Part shown: one piece after another, positions 33,380 to 43,659 of the stretch | Layout: each line of letters starts with the position of its first letter | How positions within the stretch are numbered: the first letter of the stretch is position 1 | Assembly: GCA_905250025.1 (NCBI GenBank) | Contig: CAJNOJ010000057.1 | Span: 62,001-126,000 of the forward strand | Direction: 5' to 3' | DNA from: Adineta ricciae | Lineage: Eukaryota > Rotifera > Eurotatoria > Adinetida > Adinetidae | DNA length: 64,000 nucleotides | Notes under the pieces: model-generated | The model's database searches: none | Seen by the model: only the letters and a program-made list of their open reading frames with translations | What the model was told of the DNA's origin: nothing | Made by a program: the position numbers and the translations under genes

Positions 33380-36370
33380 CTATTCTTTGGCCTCGAAGAT
33401 TATCAGTTTGTGCAGTTCGTATTTTAAACGTTCATAATCGGCTGTTGATATAATCGTAGGAGGTGGTGACTGATTACTTTCGCAGAAGTCTAAAAGGCGT
33501 TGTCCATTAATTGCTTGATCTTGAGATAATACAGATGCATGCATAAGATTGTTCTTCTGGAGAAATTCAAGCACATCGTTGCGTGTCCAATCCTTGACTA
33601 GCTTGTTTGGGTTTACACTGCTTCTCTCAGTATTCAAAGCCAATTCGGACACAGTAATCGAATCTCGATTCATTTGCGGCATCATTGCTGATAACAGATC
33701 TAGTCGAAATCCACCGACTTGATCATTTAGTCCAACTATGTCACTTTCACTCGGTAAACTTAACATGCTTGGCGTTGGAATACTCGCAACAATATCATTG
33801 AGAGAATCTTGATCATCATTGATATTACTGTATGAATACCGCGCCGGGTAATATTTTGCAAGTTTCTCTGGTGTCATATTTTCTCGCATAGTTATCTTCG
33901 GAGTATTTGATATATCGTCGATTTTCGTTTTGGCAAGATCATTGAAATTCAATGAACTTCGGGATGACACTGACGATAGTGTACTTGTTGAAACTGAATG
34001 ACGAATATTAGTATCACTACTACCAAGTTTTCCTTCCGATTTTGTTTGTATTGCATTGACAACAGCAGTTTGTACATCGGCCGTAACAATTTTATCTAGC
34101 ATTGAATAATCAGGTGTTTCGTTTCTTTGCAAGCTAATTTGTTTAATCAAATCTTTGAATCGACTCAGAAAATCAGGTTTGGTAACATCTATGTAATATT
34201 GTTGTCCCAGGTAGAATCCTAACCAACCGTTTGGCGTATAATTTGGTTCGACTTTCACGAAAAGTACTTTATGCTGACGTTTATCAGCATATTCGCATTC
34301 TTTGTGACACGAGTTACTGTTTTTGTATGCGCTCGACATGCAGACTAGGATTAAATGTGACTTTTCAATGCCTTCAGCCATACGATCCATGGTTGAACCA
34401 TACATTTGCTCTTGATCAAACCAAATTCTATATTTACCCATCTTCGATAAACAATTATAAATAATCGTACATAGATCCTTATTCCTATGACAATAGCTTA
34501 TCATTAGATCGTATTCGTACGGTTGGATGTTACTGTTCGGTAGACTTGCTGTCTGTTCGCGTTCAGCTTTCAACATTTCCTTTTGTTCTTGCGTTAGATT
34601 TTCTCGGAAAACAACGATCTCACCGCCAGGCATATTTATGTTAACCCACATCGTATCATCACTGTTCTGCATTCGCCCATTTGGTAAAACTAACATGCGT
34701 TGGATGCTTGATTGCGTAGCTGCGAATCTTTCCTCGTTAACTAATTGCCAAAGGATACTGTTTGCTACCGATGGCGGCCGATTGACATGCGTCCTATCGA
34801 TTTCAAGTAGCTGAGCTATGAGCGCTTGATCTGTTTTCCATATGCACGCAGCTCTTGGATTGAAACTAACTGTCCAGATTACACTCAATGCTGGTTGCCG
34901 AATTTCCTCAATGGCAATACTTGGATCACAGACGCAATCCGACAATAGTCGAAGAGCGCCTTGCTCAACAATCTGTTCTTTGACTTGATCATTCTGCACG
35001 ATAGCTGAAACGAAATAATCGTATTGATTCATGAAAGAATATTTTATCCATTTCGACTTACTATTCATATTCATTAGTACGCTACTAGCATGCATTCCAC
35101 TACACATATGTGATTCACTCTTAACAGCCTTAGCTAAACATGTCATTGACGCACGTGTGATTTCTTCAGGTCGCTCTAATTGCTCGATATCCTCCGTTAG
35201 CAGAGGAAGAAGGTTTTGAGCTTCGATTTGAATCGCTTTTGGAATGACATACTTTTTTCGTTCAAAGTTGCCGTTCGTCATTTGTAATTGTTCTTTACCG
35301 CTGAGTAATACTAAAACTGATATCGGTGCGTTTTCTTTAATCGCGAGGTTGATTGCTGAATTTGGTAACAAATTATAGATCAATGTGAGAATAGTAATGA
35401 CGAGTTGTTCATCTTTAATACCCGTAATGACTTTGTCACTTTCTAACACAAGATAATCTTTCAGAACAATAAAGATTTGCGTGATGATCGATGGTACGTA
35501 TTGTACGAACATATCGCGTGTCGATTCGATTGCTGTACAAAAGTTCAATAATTTCAAATAGAAGGTAAGATATGGATTTTTGTGCGAATCAGTTGATTTT
35601 CGTTGAATACGATAAGCTAAAATGGTTCGATAGTCTTGCAATAGAGATGGACATAGAATTTTCGCAATTTCGCTGTGTCGATCAATTGAGTTCGGAAGAA
35701 CAAAACTGGGACAATCCAATAAGAAAAAATCTTTTGATGCTTCTTCATTTTTCTCAAATTGATCAACGTAATGTTTTGATGTTACACATCGCACCACAAG
35801 ATCTAAAAACAGTATTCGAACTCTGCTTCGGTACGTCTTACTATGTGCGTAAATATGTCGAAAAACATAACTAAGGATGCGATATTTCGTTGGATTGTTT
35901 TGCTCAGTGGTTAACGATAAATTTTCCATACATTGTTTTACGGCATTGAAGAATGCGTCGCTACAAAATGTTTCTATAACGAGTCGGTTTACTCTTCCAT
36001 CGTCAAATTGCACAGGAGACAATGCCGATGTCAACAATACGGACATGGCGTGAAACGGACCCCAGTCTTGCTCGGTTAATTGATTGTTTTTTTCAACGAT
36101 CGATAGGATTGTATTTCTTATCAAAGTAAACATTTCATGGTCGATGATTTGAGTACGTACAATATTTTTCTGCACACCATTACTAACCATATGTTTACAA
36201 AAAAATTGCATCGTATTCAAACTCTCTGGCGATGTCAAAACATGATTAATCATACCATGTCCAGTGAAAACACTATACACGTTGGTGAGTATAGATCTCA
36301 AATCATTATCTTTGATGTGTTGTCCATCAACTGATAATCGTCCGATGTGTCTATGCACCGCTGTGAACAT
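33380..36370 (-). CDS. ARM-TIR-SAM protein
   Basis: The open frame encodes 996 aa. A 57-nt stretch at 35005-35061 has a perfect donor and acceptor (GTAAGTCG...TTTCAG) and is a multiple of three. Splicing gives 977 aa, the preferred model. Residues 1-600 are all-helical and armadillo-like. A TIR domain starts near 617 (YEYDLMISYCHRNKDLC) with the box-2 like MAEGIEKSHLILVCMSSAY and a Ser-x-x-Cys-x-x-Glu-type patch (NSCHKECEYA), where NAD-cleaving TIRs place the catalytic Glu. After a disordered linker, the C-terminus (about 925-996) looks like a SAM domain (VKDWTRNDVLEFLQKNNL). The parts are those of SARM1 in a different order, so NADase signalling is plausible. Confidence 0.85.
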   Translation of the reverse strand: MFTAVHRHIGRLSVDGQHIKDNDLRSILTNVYSVFTGHGMINHVLTSPESLNTMQFFCKHMVSNGVQKNIVRTQIIDHEMFTLIRNTILSIVEKNNQLTEQDWGPFHAMSVLLTSALSPVQFDDGRVNRLVIETFCSDAFFNAVKQCMENLSLTTEQNNPTKYRILSYVFRHIYAHSKTYRSRVRILFLDLVVRCVTSKHYVDQFEKNEEASKDFFLLDCPSFVLPNSIDRHSEIAKILCPSLLQDYRTILAYRIQRKSTDSHKNPYLTFYLKLLNFCTAIESTRDMFVQYVPSIITQIFIVLKDYLVLESDKVITGIKDEQLVITILTLIYNLLPNSAINLAIKENAPISVLVLLSGKEQLQMTNGNFERKKYVIPKAIQIEAQNLLPLLTEDIEQLERPEEITRASMTCLAKAVKSESHMCSGMHASSVLMNMNSKSKWIKYSFMNQYDYFVSAIVQNDQVKEQIVEQGALRLLSDCVCDPSIAIEEIRQPALSVIWTVSFNPRAACIWKTDQALIAQLLEIDRTHVNRPPSVANSILWQLVNEERFAATQSSIQRMLVLPNGRMQNSDDTMWVNINMPGGEIVVFRENLTQEQKEMLKAEREQTASLPNSNIQPYEYDLMISYCHRNKDLCTIIYNCLSKMGKYRIWFDQEQMYGSTMDRMAEGIEKSHLILVCMSSAYKNSNSCHKECEYADKRQHKVLFVKVEPNYTPNGWLGFYLGQQYYIDVTKPDFLSRFKDLIKQISLQRNETPDYSMLDKIVTADVQTAVVNAIQTKSEGKLGSSDTNIRHSVSTSTLSSVSSRSSLNFNDLAKTKIDDISNTPKITMRENMTPEKLAKYYPARYSYSNINDDQDSLNDIVASIPTPSMLSLPSESDIVGLNDQVGGFRLDLLSAMMPQMNRDSITVSELALNTERSSVNPNKLVKDWTRNDVLEFLQKNNLMHASVLSQDQAINGQRLLDFCESNQSPPPTIISTADYERLKYELHKLIIFEAKE

Positions 36371-36942
36371 TTTCTGATTTCTAAAAGAGAAGAATACAAG
36401 AACGCAACATATGTATGGAAAAATACATCAAGCACGGCACGCCTTCAACTTTTTTTGTTTGAATAAGCACGTTAATTCTGCTGCTGTTCTCTTTTCACGT
36501 GCTGGAAAAGTTCTGTCGTCGTGCAGAGAATTCTTTTCTTTTCTTCTTAAACATAAATAATTACAAAAGCGTGAAAATAAACCGAGTGGATAGTAATCGG
36601 GTCGTGCATCAGAAAGGTGTTGACACTTCTTTAAATTAATAAAAAAAAAACGCATAAAACTTCACCAAGAATGTTCAGGATTATTCTTTAACAGTTGCTT
36701 ACGGACAATATTGTCGACGGGTCTCGTGCAGAACTTTCTAAATTCAGCTAATGCCATCTGAGACTCATTTTTATCATCACAACAATGTTATGTAATTCGT
36801 CCTTCATAGTGAGCGAGTAAACTTCAAGTATGCACTTTTCGGAAAATAGCATTTTATAGCATTATTCTCTAGAAAATTTCATGAAGATTTATTAATCGTA
36901 AAGAAAAAAGAAAGAAAGAAAGGTTATTTAACGTTCTCCATG
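36371..36942. other. Intergenic, no gene seen
   Basis: Spacer between the ARM-TIR-SAM and GPCR genes. No gene or repeat seen. Confidence 0.45.
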
Positions 36943-37848
36943 TTATCTGAGTACAACAACGCCAATGGTATTCGATTGCAATGGTAGAATGAACGTCTTG
37001 ATTTTCTTTACTAGTTTCGGGAATGTGCTGAGACAGATGACCGGTAATAGAAGTGGAATGAAATAAACAAGGAACTGCATAGTCTGAAGTTGGTCTGCCA
37101 TAAATGATGGCGAAACGGTATTTTGTATCAACAAAGTTATGGTTACTGGGAACCAAAATGCGATATAAAGAGATGAAACAATCCATAACTGTAACACCAT
37201 TTTACGATGACGTCGCCATTGAATAACACGCTGCCGTGAGACTTTTCGATAGACAACTCGGAGAACTAACGCGACATTGGCTGACATAATAACAAACACG
37301 GGAAATAATAGATCGAAAACAAAATCAAATTGATTGAGAAACATGATGGAATAATAGCATGGTGGACCGCATGCAAATGTGTTAAAGTCCCATGAAGTAG
37401 TACAAAAAGGACTGATAACTACTATAACAAAGAATAAACTTGGTGCCCAAAAGACACAGAAAATCCGAGGCAGAATGTGTAAGATCCATTTTTTCCACTT
37501 TTGTTGAAAACCATTGTTCAATTGAAATATGAACACGTGCCGTTCGATTGATATCCATGCCATTAGGAATAAGCCAGTGCTGTTGAATGAAAACTCACAC
37601 CACGTCCACCAGATGCAGTAGCCGTTCGTTCCCGGGCCAGTTCTATTCGAATAGTAATAATTCAAAGGCATCGGAATGTTCAACAACAATTGAAAGAAGT
37701 TCAAAATGAGTAAAATCATCCATCCATGATTTGGTGCCTTATTACGAACTTCGCGATTCGAGAGAAAATGTACGAGAACAACACTCGATAGAATAAGTGC
37801 TGGAATGAGGAAGGTAAGAAGTAAAATAAACTGAACTTCATATTCCAT
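36943..37848 (-). CDS. Rhodopsin-like GPCR (bdelloid-type orphan)
   Basis: Single exon, 301 aa, with seven hydrophobic segments. TM1 is FILLLTFLIPALILSSVVLV. TM3 ends in WISIERHVFIF, where SIERH stands for the canonical DRY region. A conserved Cys lies before TM3 (NGYCIWW) and in the second extracellular loop (FACGPPCY). TM6 reads WIVSSLYIAFWFPVTITLLI. The NPxxY of TM7 is not preserved (CLSTFPKLVKK). The N-terminus is very short. Receptors of this short type form large chemoreceptor-like families in rotifers; the ligand is unknown. Confidence 0.82.
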   Translation of the reverse strand: MEYEVQFILLLTFLIPALILSSVVLVHFLSNREVRNKAPNHGWMILLILNFFQLLLNIPMPLNYYYSNRTGPGTNGYCIWWTWCEFSFNSTGLFLMAWISIERHVFIFQLNNGFQQKWKKWILHILPRIFCVFWAPSLFFVIVVISPFCTTSWDFNTFACGPPCYYSIMFLNQFDFVFDLLFPVFVIMSANVALVLRVVYRKVSRQRVIQWRRHRKMVLQLWIVSSLYIAFWFPVTITLLIQNTVSPSFMADQLQTMQFLVYFIPLLLPVICLSTFPKLVKKIKTFILPLQSNTIGVVVLR

Positions 37849-38252
37849 AAGTCAAAATAAGTTTCCTATTCTCAAAGGAAAATGAAGAATTTATACTGAT
37901 AAGGCTTAGATTATATATAAACATATTCAACGCCGTATGATACTAATTAATTCATTAACTACGAGAATATTTCGTGATTTCTATTACGTGACAATTAACA
38001 GAAAAATAGATGAGGTAAATTAAGAAATCCAGGGTGCACTCAATGCCTTTCCGATCTATTTGTATCATAGTTAACTTTTTACAAAACAGGAAATGCCGCC
38101 TACAGAAGTCTACGTCGTTTCTCGTATGCATCATTAGTAAAAGAAAGAAAACAGAAATGTAATGTATTATTCTATTCGAGAATGTTCGAATCGTTACAAA
38201 AAAACTTAATCACTGGTATCTAAATAGAAATCTTGTTTTGTGTTGATTTTCA
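37849..38252. other. Intergenic, no gene seen
   Basis: AT-rich spacer; no feature recognised. Confidence 0.45.
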
Positions 38253-40898
38253 TCAATCGTCAAAGACGATGGCAAGCGTTGCTTGTACATCTCTGTTGTA
38301 ACTATTTCCAACCCATAGATTTACATTGCCAGGTATTTGTTGTCGATTAGAATATGGAAGATTTCTAATGCGAAAGATGAAAGAAACTGTCTTCTCTTCA
38401 TGGATGTCAAACGTTAATTTGCTAAATTGTAATAATTCACGTTTTGGTAAATAGCTGACTGTTGAATTAACAAATTCATAATACAATTGTACTACTCGTT
38501 GTGTCCGATATGGACCGTCATTGGAAAGACTGATATTCACTGTAATATCAGTATCAAGATTATCTATCCGATTGGGATAAATAGATAATGGTGATGTATA
38601 TGTAAATGTCGAGTAAGATAAACCGTAACCAAATGGAAAGAATGGTGGTGCTTTGGTATAATCTAAGTAACGATACGTTCGTCCAGGTGATTTGCTCATT
38701 GAGTAATCATCGATTGGCAATAGCTGACTGGTATTCATAGGTATTGTAAATGGTAAACAACCACTCGGAACAGAGAATCCAAATAAGATCTCAGCTATTG
38801 CATCACCACTCTGTCCGAAATAGGATATCCACAGGAGAGCAGCTCGATTTTCCTGTACAATCCATGGTTCGGATATAGGTGAACCCGACACAATTAGAAC
38901 TGCAAATGGTTTATTTAAACTCATCAACAATTGAATCAATTCCGACTGTCCACCGGGTAATTGCAGAGTACTACGATCTGTATCTTCTTCTTCGAAGCTT
39001 GCATCTAGGCCTCCAACAAATAAGATAACATCACTTTCAATAGCTAATCCTAAAGCATGTGCAAAATCTTCGTCACTATCATTCTTACGGAATGCACCCG
39101 TAGTATGAACAACAGTGATATTCGATTTTGAGGCTATGGTTTGTATACCATCCAGTGTTGTTATCCATTTACTTGGTGTACCATGGTAGGTATGTGCTTG
39201 AACAGTGATATCATCGGCGGATGGGCCAATAACAGCAATTTGCTTGATTTTTGTTAAATTAAATGGTAATATCTGATTTGGATTGTGTAGGAGAACTACA
39301 GATTCAGTAACAATTTGTTTCGTTAATAGTTTATGTTCTAAACTATCGACAACTGAGTAGGGCATGGACGCATACGGATCACTACCGATTGGATCGAGAT
39401 TCCCACTTAAAAACCGTGAACGTAAACCTCGTTTAATAGCAGTATTGATTGTATCCAAGTTGACATAACCGTATTTGAGTGCTTTGTGCAACAATTGGAA
39501 CACGCCACCGCAATTAATATCATTGCCCGACGATACAGACGCAGCGACGGCTTGTTCTAATGTAGCTGTATAATGAAACGATCTCTGTATGTCACCGACT
39601 GGATCACAGTCGCCTGCAAACACGAAAAAAGACGTTGAAGAGAGAGAAAGAGAGACAAATCAAACAATGTTACTAATCACATAGCCGGTAAAATTCCACT
39701 CGTTTCGTAAAACGTCATTTAGCAGATATTTATTTGCCGCTGATGGTACTCCGTTGACCGCACTGATTGCACTCATCACACCGACAATAGCATTTTCATC
39801 GATAAGTTTTTTCCACACTGGTAAATATGTTGCTCTGTATACAAAAATGTGTTGGAAGATCAAACTCAATGGATATTATTACATACCTCAAGTCAGGATC
39901 AGATACAATTGCATTAAAACTAAATCGACCATTATCAGGACCATCGTAGTCAACAAAATGTCTTAAAAGATCTTTGAAATAATCTGAAAAATATATTCGA
40001 ACAGATCATTTACCTCATCACAGGCAGAACTTTATAAATTTCATATTCGAGTTTCGTATCTTCTAATCTTGTATAACCCATCAAACCTTTGTTGAAAGCG
40101 ACTGCTATTTCACCAGTTAATATCGGACATTCACCTGTTCATCCAAAAAGAATACAAAGATAAGTCAGAACACTGAATTTAACTACCGTATGTCTCCGGC
40201 ACTCGTCCCCAACGAGGATCTCGAGCGATATTTATCACGCTGGATGCGCCTGTTTTGTAATCAACTGTTCTATTTTGATAATTGTAATGTATAGCCATAG
40301 ATTCATCGCTGATCATGACACCAGCTTGAAAAATGAGATCTCTGTTCCATGTTGAAGCTACTCCTGTACCTTGTGGTAAAACAGAAACGTTTCCATCAGT
40401 GGCCGGACTTTGGCAATTTATATTGCAACCATTTGATGCCGATCGGTAAACATATCCTTGTCCCATCCAAGAAAAGCCACGAATGTCCAAACGCGGTACA
40501 ATCAAATTGATTGTCTCTCCATCTGAAGTAATAAAAAAAGAAAGGAAATTATAATCAACGAAAACCTTCCACGACACTACCTGGTGTCAATGCTCCTATC
40601 CATAACATGTCAATCTAAAAAAGCAAATAGTTGCATCTTACAGTCTATTTCAACAATTGAAATAAACCTTTTCCTCTGTTGTTAACAATGACATTAGGTT
40701 GTTTAATCTTGTGTCAACCGGTAACGATGGATCTTGAAACGGATACTCATATTTTGGTTTGTATGAGTATATGTGGTATTCGTACAGATCAAATATCATG
40801 ATGATAATCGCCAGTAAAAACAGCAACATAGCAGAAATCAACTTCATTTTGATCATTTTTGTCTGATTGTCTCGTAAGAAAATAGTCGCTATTCGCAT
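38253..40898 (-). CDS. GH3 beta-glucosidase/beta-xylosidase-like enzyme
   Basis: Multi-exon gene. An N-terminal signal anchor (LISAMLLFLLAIIIMIFDL) is followed by RLNNLMSLLTTEEK-IDMLW, LDIRGFSWMGQG, QGTGVASTWN and NIARDPRWGRVPETYG. Then come the HFVDYDGP and YVISDCDPVGDI regions. The Asp of SDCD is the family nucleophile and is rebuilt by a splice. The large 3' exon (38253-39617) holds the GH3 C-terminal domain (VVLLHNPNQILPF, IAVIGPSADD) and a fibronectin-III-like end (PFFPFGYGLSYSTF, then PKRELLQFSKL). The junction near 39985-40016 does not resolve: a 30-nt GT-AG intron is visible there, but either canonical choice breaks the frame. The start could also be 40856 or 40991. It probably acts on plant or algal glycans. 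Confidence 0.82.
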
Positions 40899-41479
40899 GT
40901 TACCTTGAATGTTTATGTTGCATAAAAGTGCGTAGCTCACATAGTAACGCAGAACGAGAAGAAAAAACGTACTTTTGCACTTAGTAAACACAAAAAAAAA
41001 GTTTGAGGCAACGATCGCATGGTTGTATTTTAATATGACGTTTTAAAAATATATACTCAAACATTGAATTGCCGTCATGTGTAATCAAATTTGTTTTTAT
41101 TCTACATTTTGCATGAAAAACTTTTTGTACGACTTCTGCATTCACTTGCTACACGTTCGTCTGTCACTCAATCTCGGTAATCTAACGAGATATTCGATTG
41201 TTGTCTGATCATATGCTAAGATTCATTAGACTAATGCGGTTTACAGCTCTTGTCATCAATTTAATACGTTTGTTTGGTCGTCTTGATGCATAATAAAGCT
41301 GATAATACATGAAAGGTCACATACAGACAAGACAATATAGAAGTGGACGAACACGTTATTGTCCAGACAAAACAATCGCTCTTTTCTTTCTCTTTCTTCA
41401 CAATCAATCACTGTATACATTCGTAATACAAGTGAAATGACGAAGTAAAGAATTTCGTATTCGTTTCTTACATTTACCA
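40899..41479. other. Intergenic, no gene seen
   Basis: Divergent spacer between the GH3 and EGF-repeat genes. No gene seen. Confidence 0.45.
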
Positions 41480-43197
41480 ATGAACAACGTATTTAGGTGG
41501 ACGATTTCACTCATGGTTGCTTTCTGTGTTCAAACTATACATGGATCTGATTCTCTGATGAGTATGTAGGAGTTGAGTCTTCGAAAGAAAAGAATTGCTC
41601 ATCTTATTCATTAGATGTTCATCTTCAAAATTGGACGAATCCATGTCAATCCAATCCATGTCGAGCTGGAAAATGTGAACTCATTTCCAAATCGGAATTC
41701 ACTTGTCATTGTAGTTCTGTAAGTGTTCTTTTGCTAACAATTCATTCAACTAACATGACTTTATCTCAGTATGTTCACGGTCGATTTTGTGAGAAATTGA
41801 ATTATGCTCAACAAGCCTGTGAAAGTAATCCATGCTATAATCGAGGTCTATGTTCGCCAGTTCTTGCGAAAGAATCTCCAACAAATAGCACTTTCATGTG
41901 TTTATGTCCACCCGAATACGCTGGAGTGTCTTGCGAAGAAAATCTCGGCGAATGTGCTTGTCAGAATAATGGAACTTGTTATAATACGTCGAATAATGGT
42001 TACAAATGTTCGTGTCCGCCGATGTTCAACGGTTCATTTTGTGAATATGATTATCGAAATGACACATTTTGTAGTTTATCACCATGCAAAAACAACGGCA
42101 CGTGTATATTAATCGAACCTCCGGCTGGAATTTGTTTATGTCAACCGGGATATGTTGGAGATTTGTGCGAAAAGCGTGTTCCGTTCTGTGAAGAAAATCC
42201 ATGTCGAAATAACGGTTGGTTTCGAAGAAAATACAAGTAAAAAAGACGACCATTAATATCTGTGTTTAGGTACATGTGTGCCATTAGATGGTGTTGATGG
42301 GCAATGCCTTTGTGCACCTGGTTATTCAGGTCGGCTGTGCGAGCATACACAAAAGACGTTTTGTTCACTTGAACTTTGCCGAAATGGTTCAACATGCGTT
42401 GTATTGAATCAAACAGGTGATGGATTTTGTTTATGTCCACCTGATTATGCTGGACCGTACTGTGAATACATAACACCTGCAGCATGCAAGAAATATTGTC
42501 ATACAAATCAAGGCAAGTGTGCATTAATTGATAACAAATACGGACGATGCGTATGTCCAAAAGATGTAACAGGAGTTTATTGTGATATTCCATTACATCC
42601 GTGTGCATCGAATCCTTGTCGTAAGGAAGTCGAATATCATTATGCTGACAGAGAAAAACTTCTTCTCATTTAGAAAACAATGGAATATGTGTTCATGAAG
42701 TCGTCAGTCAAACTTATAAATGTCTCTGCACATATGGCTACTCAGGTATTGAGTGTTCTGAAAATTTACATCAATCATTTTGTTCATCGAATCCTTGTAT
42801 GAACAATGGAACATGTCTTCAATCGCCGACAACCGCCGATGGACTCTGTCGATGTGAAGAAGGGTTCTCTGGTAAATTTTGTCAAGAAGTTATCAAGTGT
42901 GGCGAAGAGCAATGTCAATATCCGGAAGAAATCTGTCTAGCAGACAGTTGTGTGAATGTCACAGGCGAACTCTATTGTTTATTACACGAATGTCAACACG
43001 GTGGCAAATGCGATCCAATCAAGCGGCAATGCCAATGTGAGAAGGGTTTTGCTGGTATAAACTGTGAATTGAATAGTTTAATTTGTGATGATAAGAACAA
43101 TATTTGTCAAAACAATGGAACATGTCTAACGATCGAGAATCGTTGTGCTTGTATGAATAGTTTTTCAGGTGCATATTGCGAAATTTTAATAGAATAA
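41480..43197 (+). CDS. Secreted multi-EGF-repeat protein
   Basis: Five exons (41480-41561, 41615-41718, 41770-42214, 42270-42620, 42674-43197) give 501 aa with consistent phases. A signal peptide (WTISLMVAFCVQTIHG) precedes about a dozen EGF-like modules of the C-x-N-PC-x-NNGTC...C-x-C-x(2)-G-x(2)-G-x(2)-C type, such as CQNNGTCYNT, CLCPPEYAGVSCE and CLCQPGYVGDLCEK. There is no transmembrane segment or DSL domain, so it is likely an extracellular matrix or adhesive protein, not a Notch ligand or receptor. Splice sites fall inside modules in mixed phases. Confidence 0.85.
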
Positions 43198-43659
43198 TAT
43201 TCAATTAATAAAGCATTTACTTTACGAATAGAATCGAAAGCAAATATCTATAGGAATTAGTTCGTTCCTTCGGCATGATGCGATTGTGTCAGCGATAGGA
43301 TGTCGAAAGCAATATTGATTGATGTGATTGTCATGTAGCATGATAAATCATCATCAAAGAGATGAAGACTGATGTTCCGGGGTGTAGCTTTTACTTTGCT
43401 TAAAATTTTTATTAATGTATGGTATCAACGATTTCTGCTAATGTTGTTGACTAAAAATATGTCTAGGACTAAGCATAAATGAAGTAACTAATAGAAAAAA
43501 AGAGAGAAGAATAAAGAAAAGAAAAAAAAAACGAACGAAAGAACATCGGGTGAAAAATCAAATCAAGCATCACACTGCACACGGGGATAAAAATAAACGG
43601 ATGAAACAAAACTCGACAAATTCTGTTCTTTCTGCCTTTTCTTGACTTTATCATTCGAA
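43198..43659. other. Intergenic, no gene seen
   Basis: Convergent 3' region between the EGF-repeat and glycogenin genes, with an A/G-rich tract at about 43495-43545. Confidence 0.45.
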
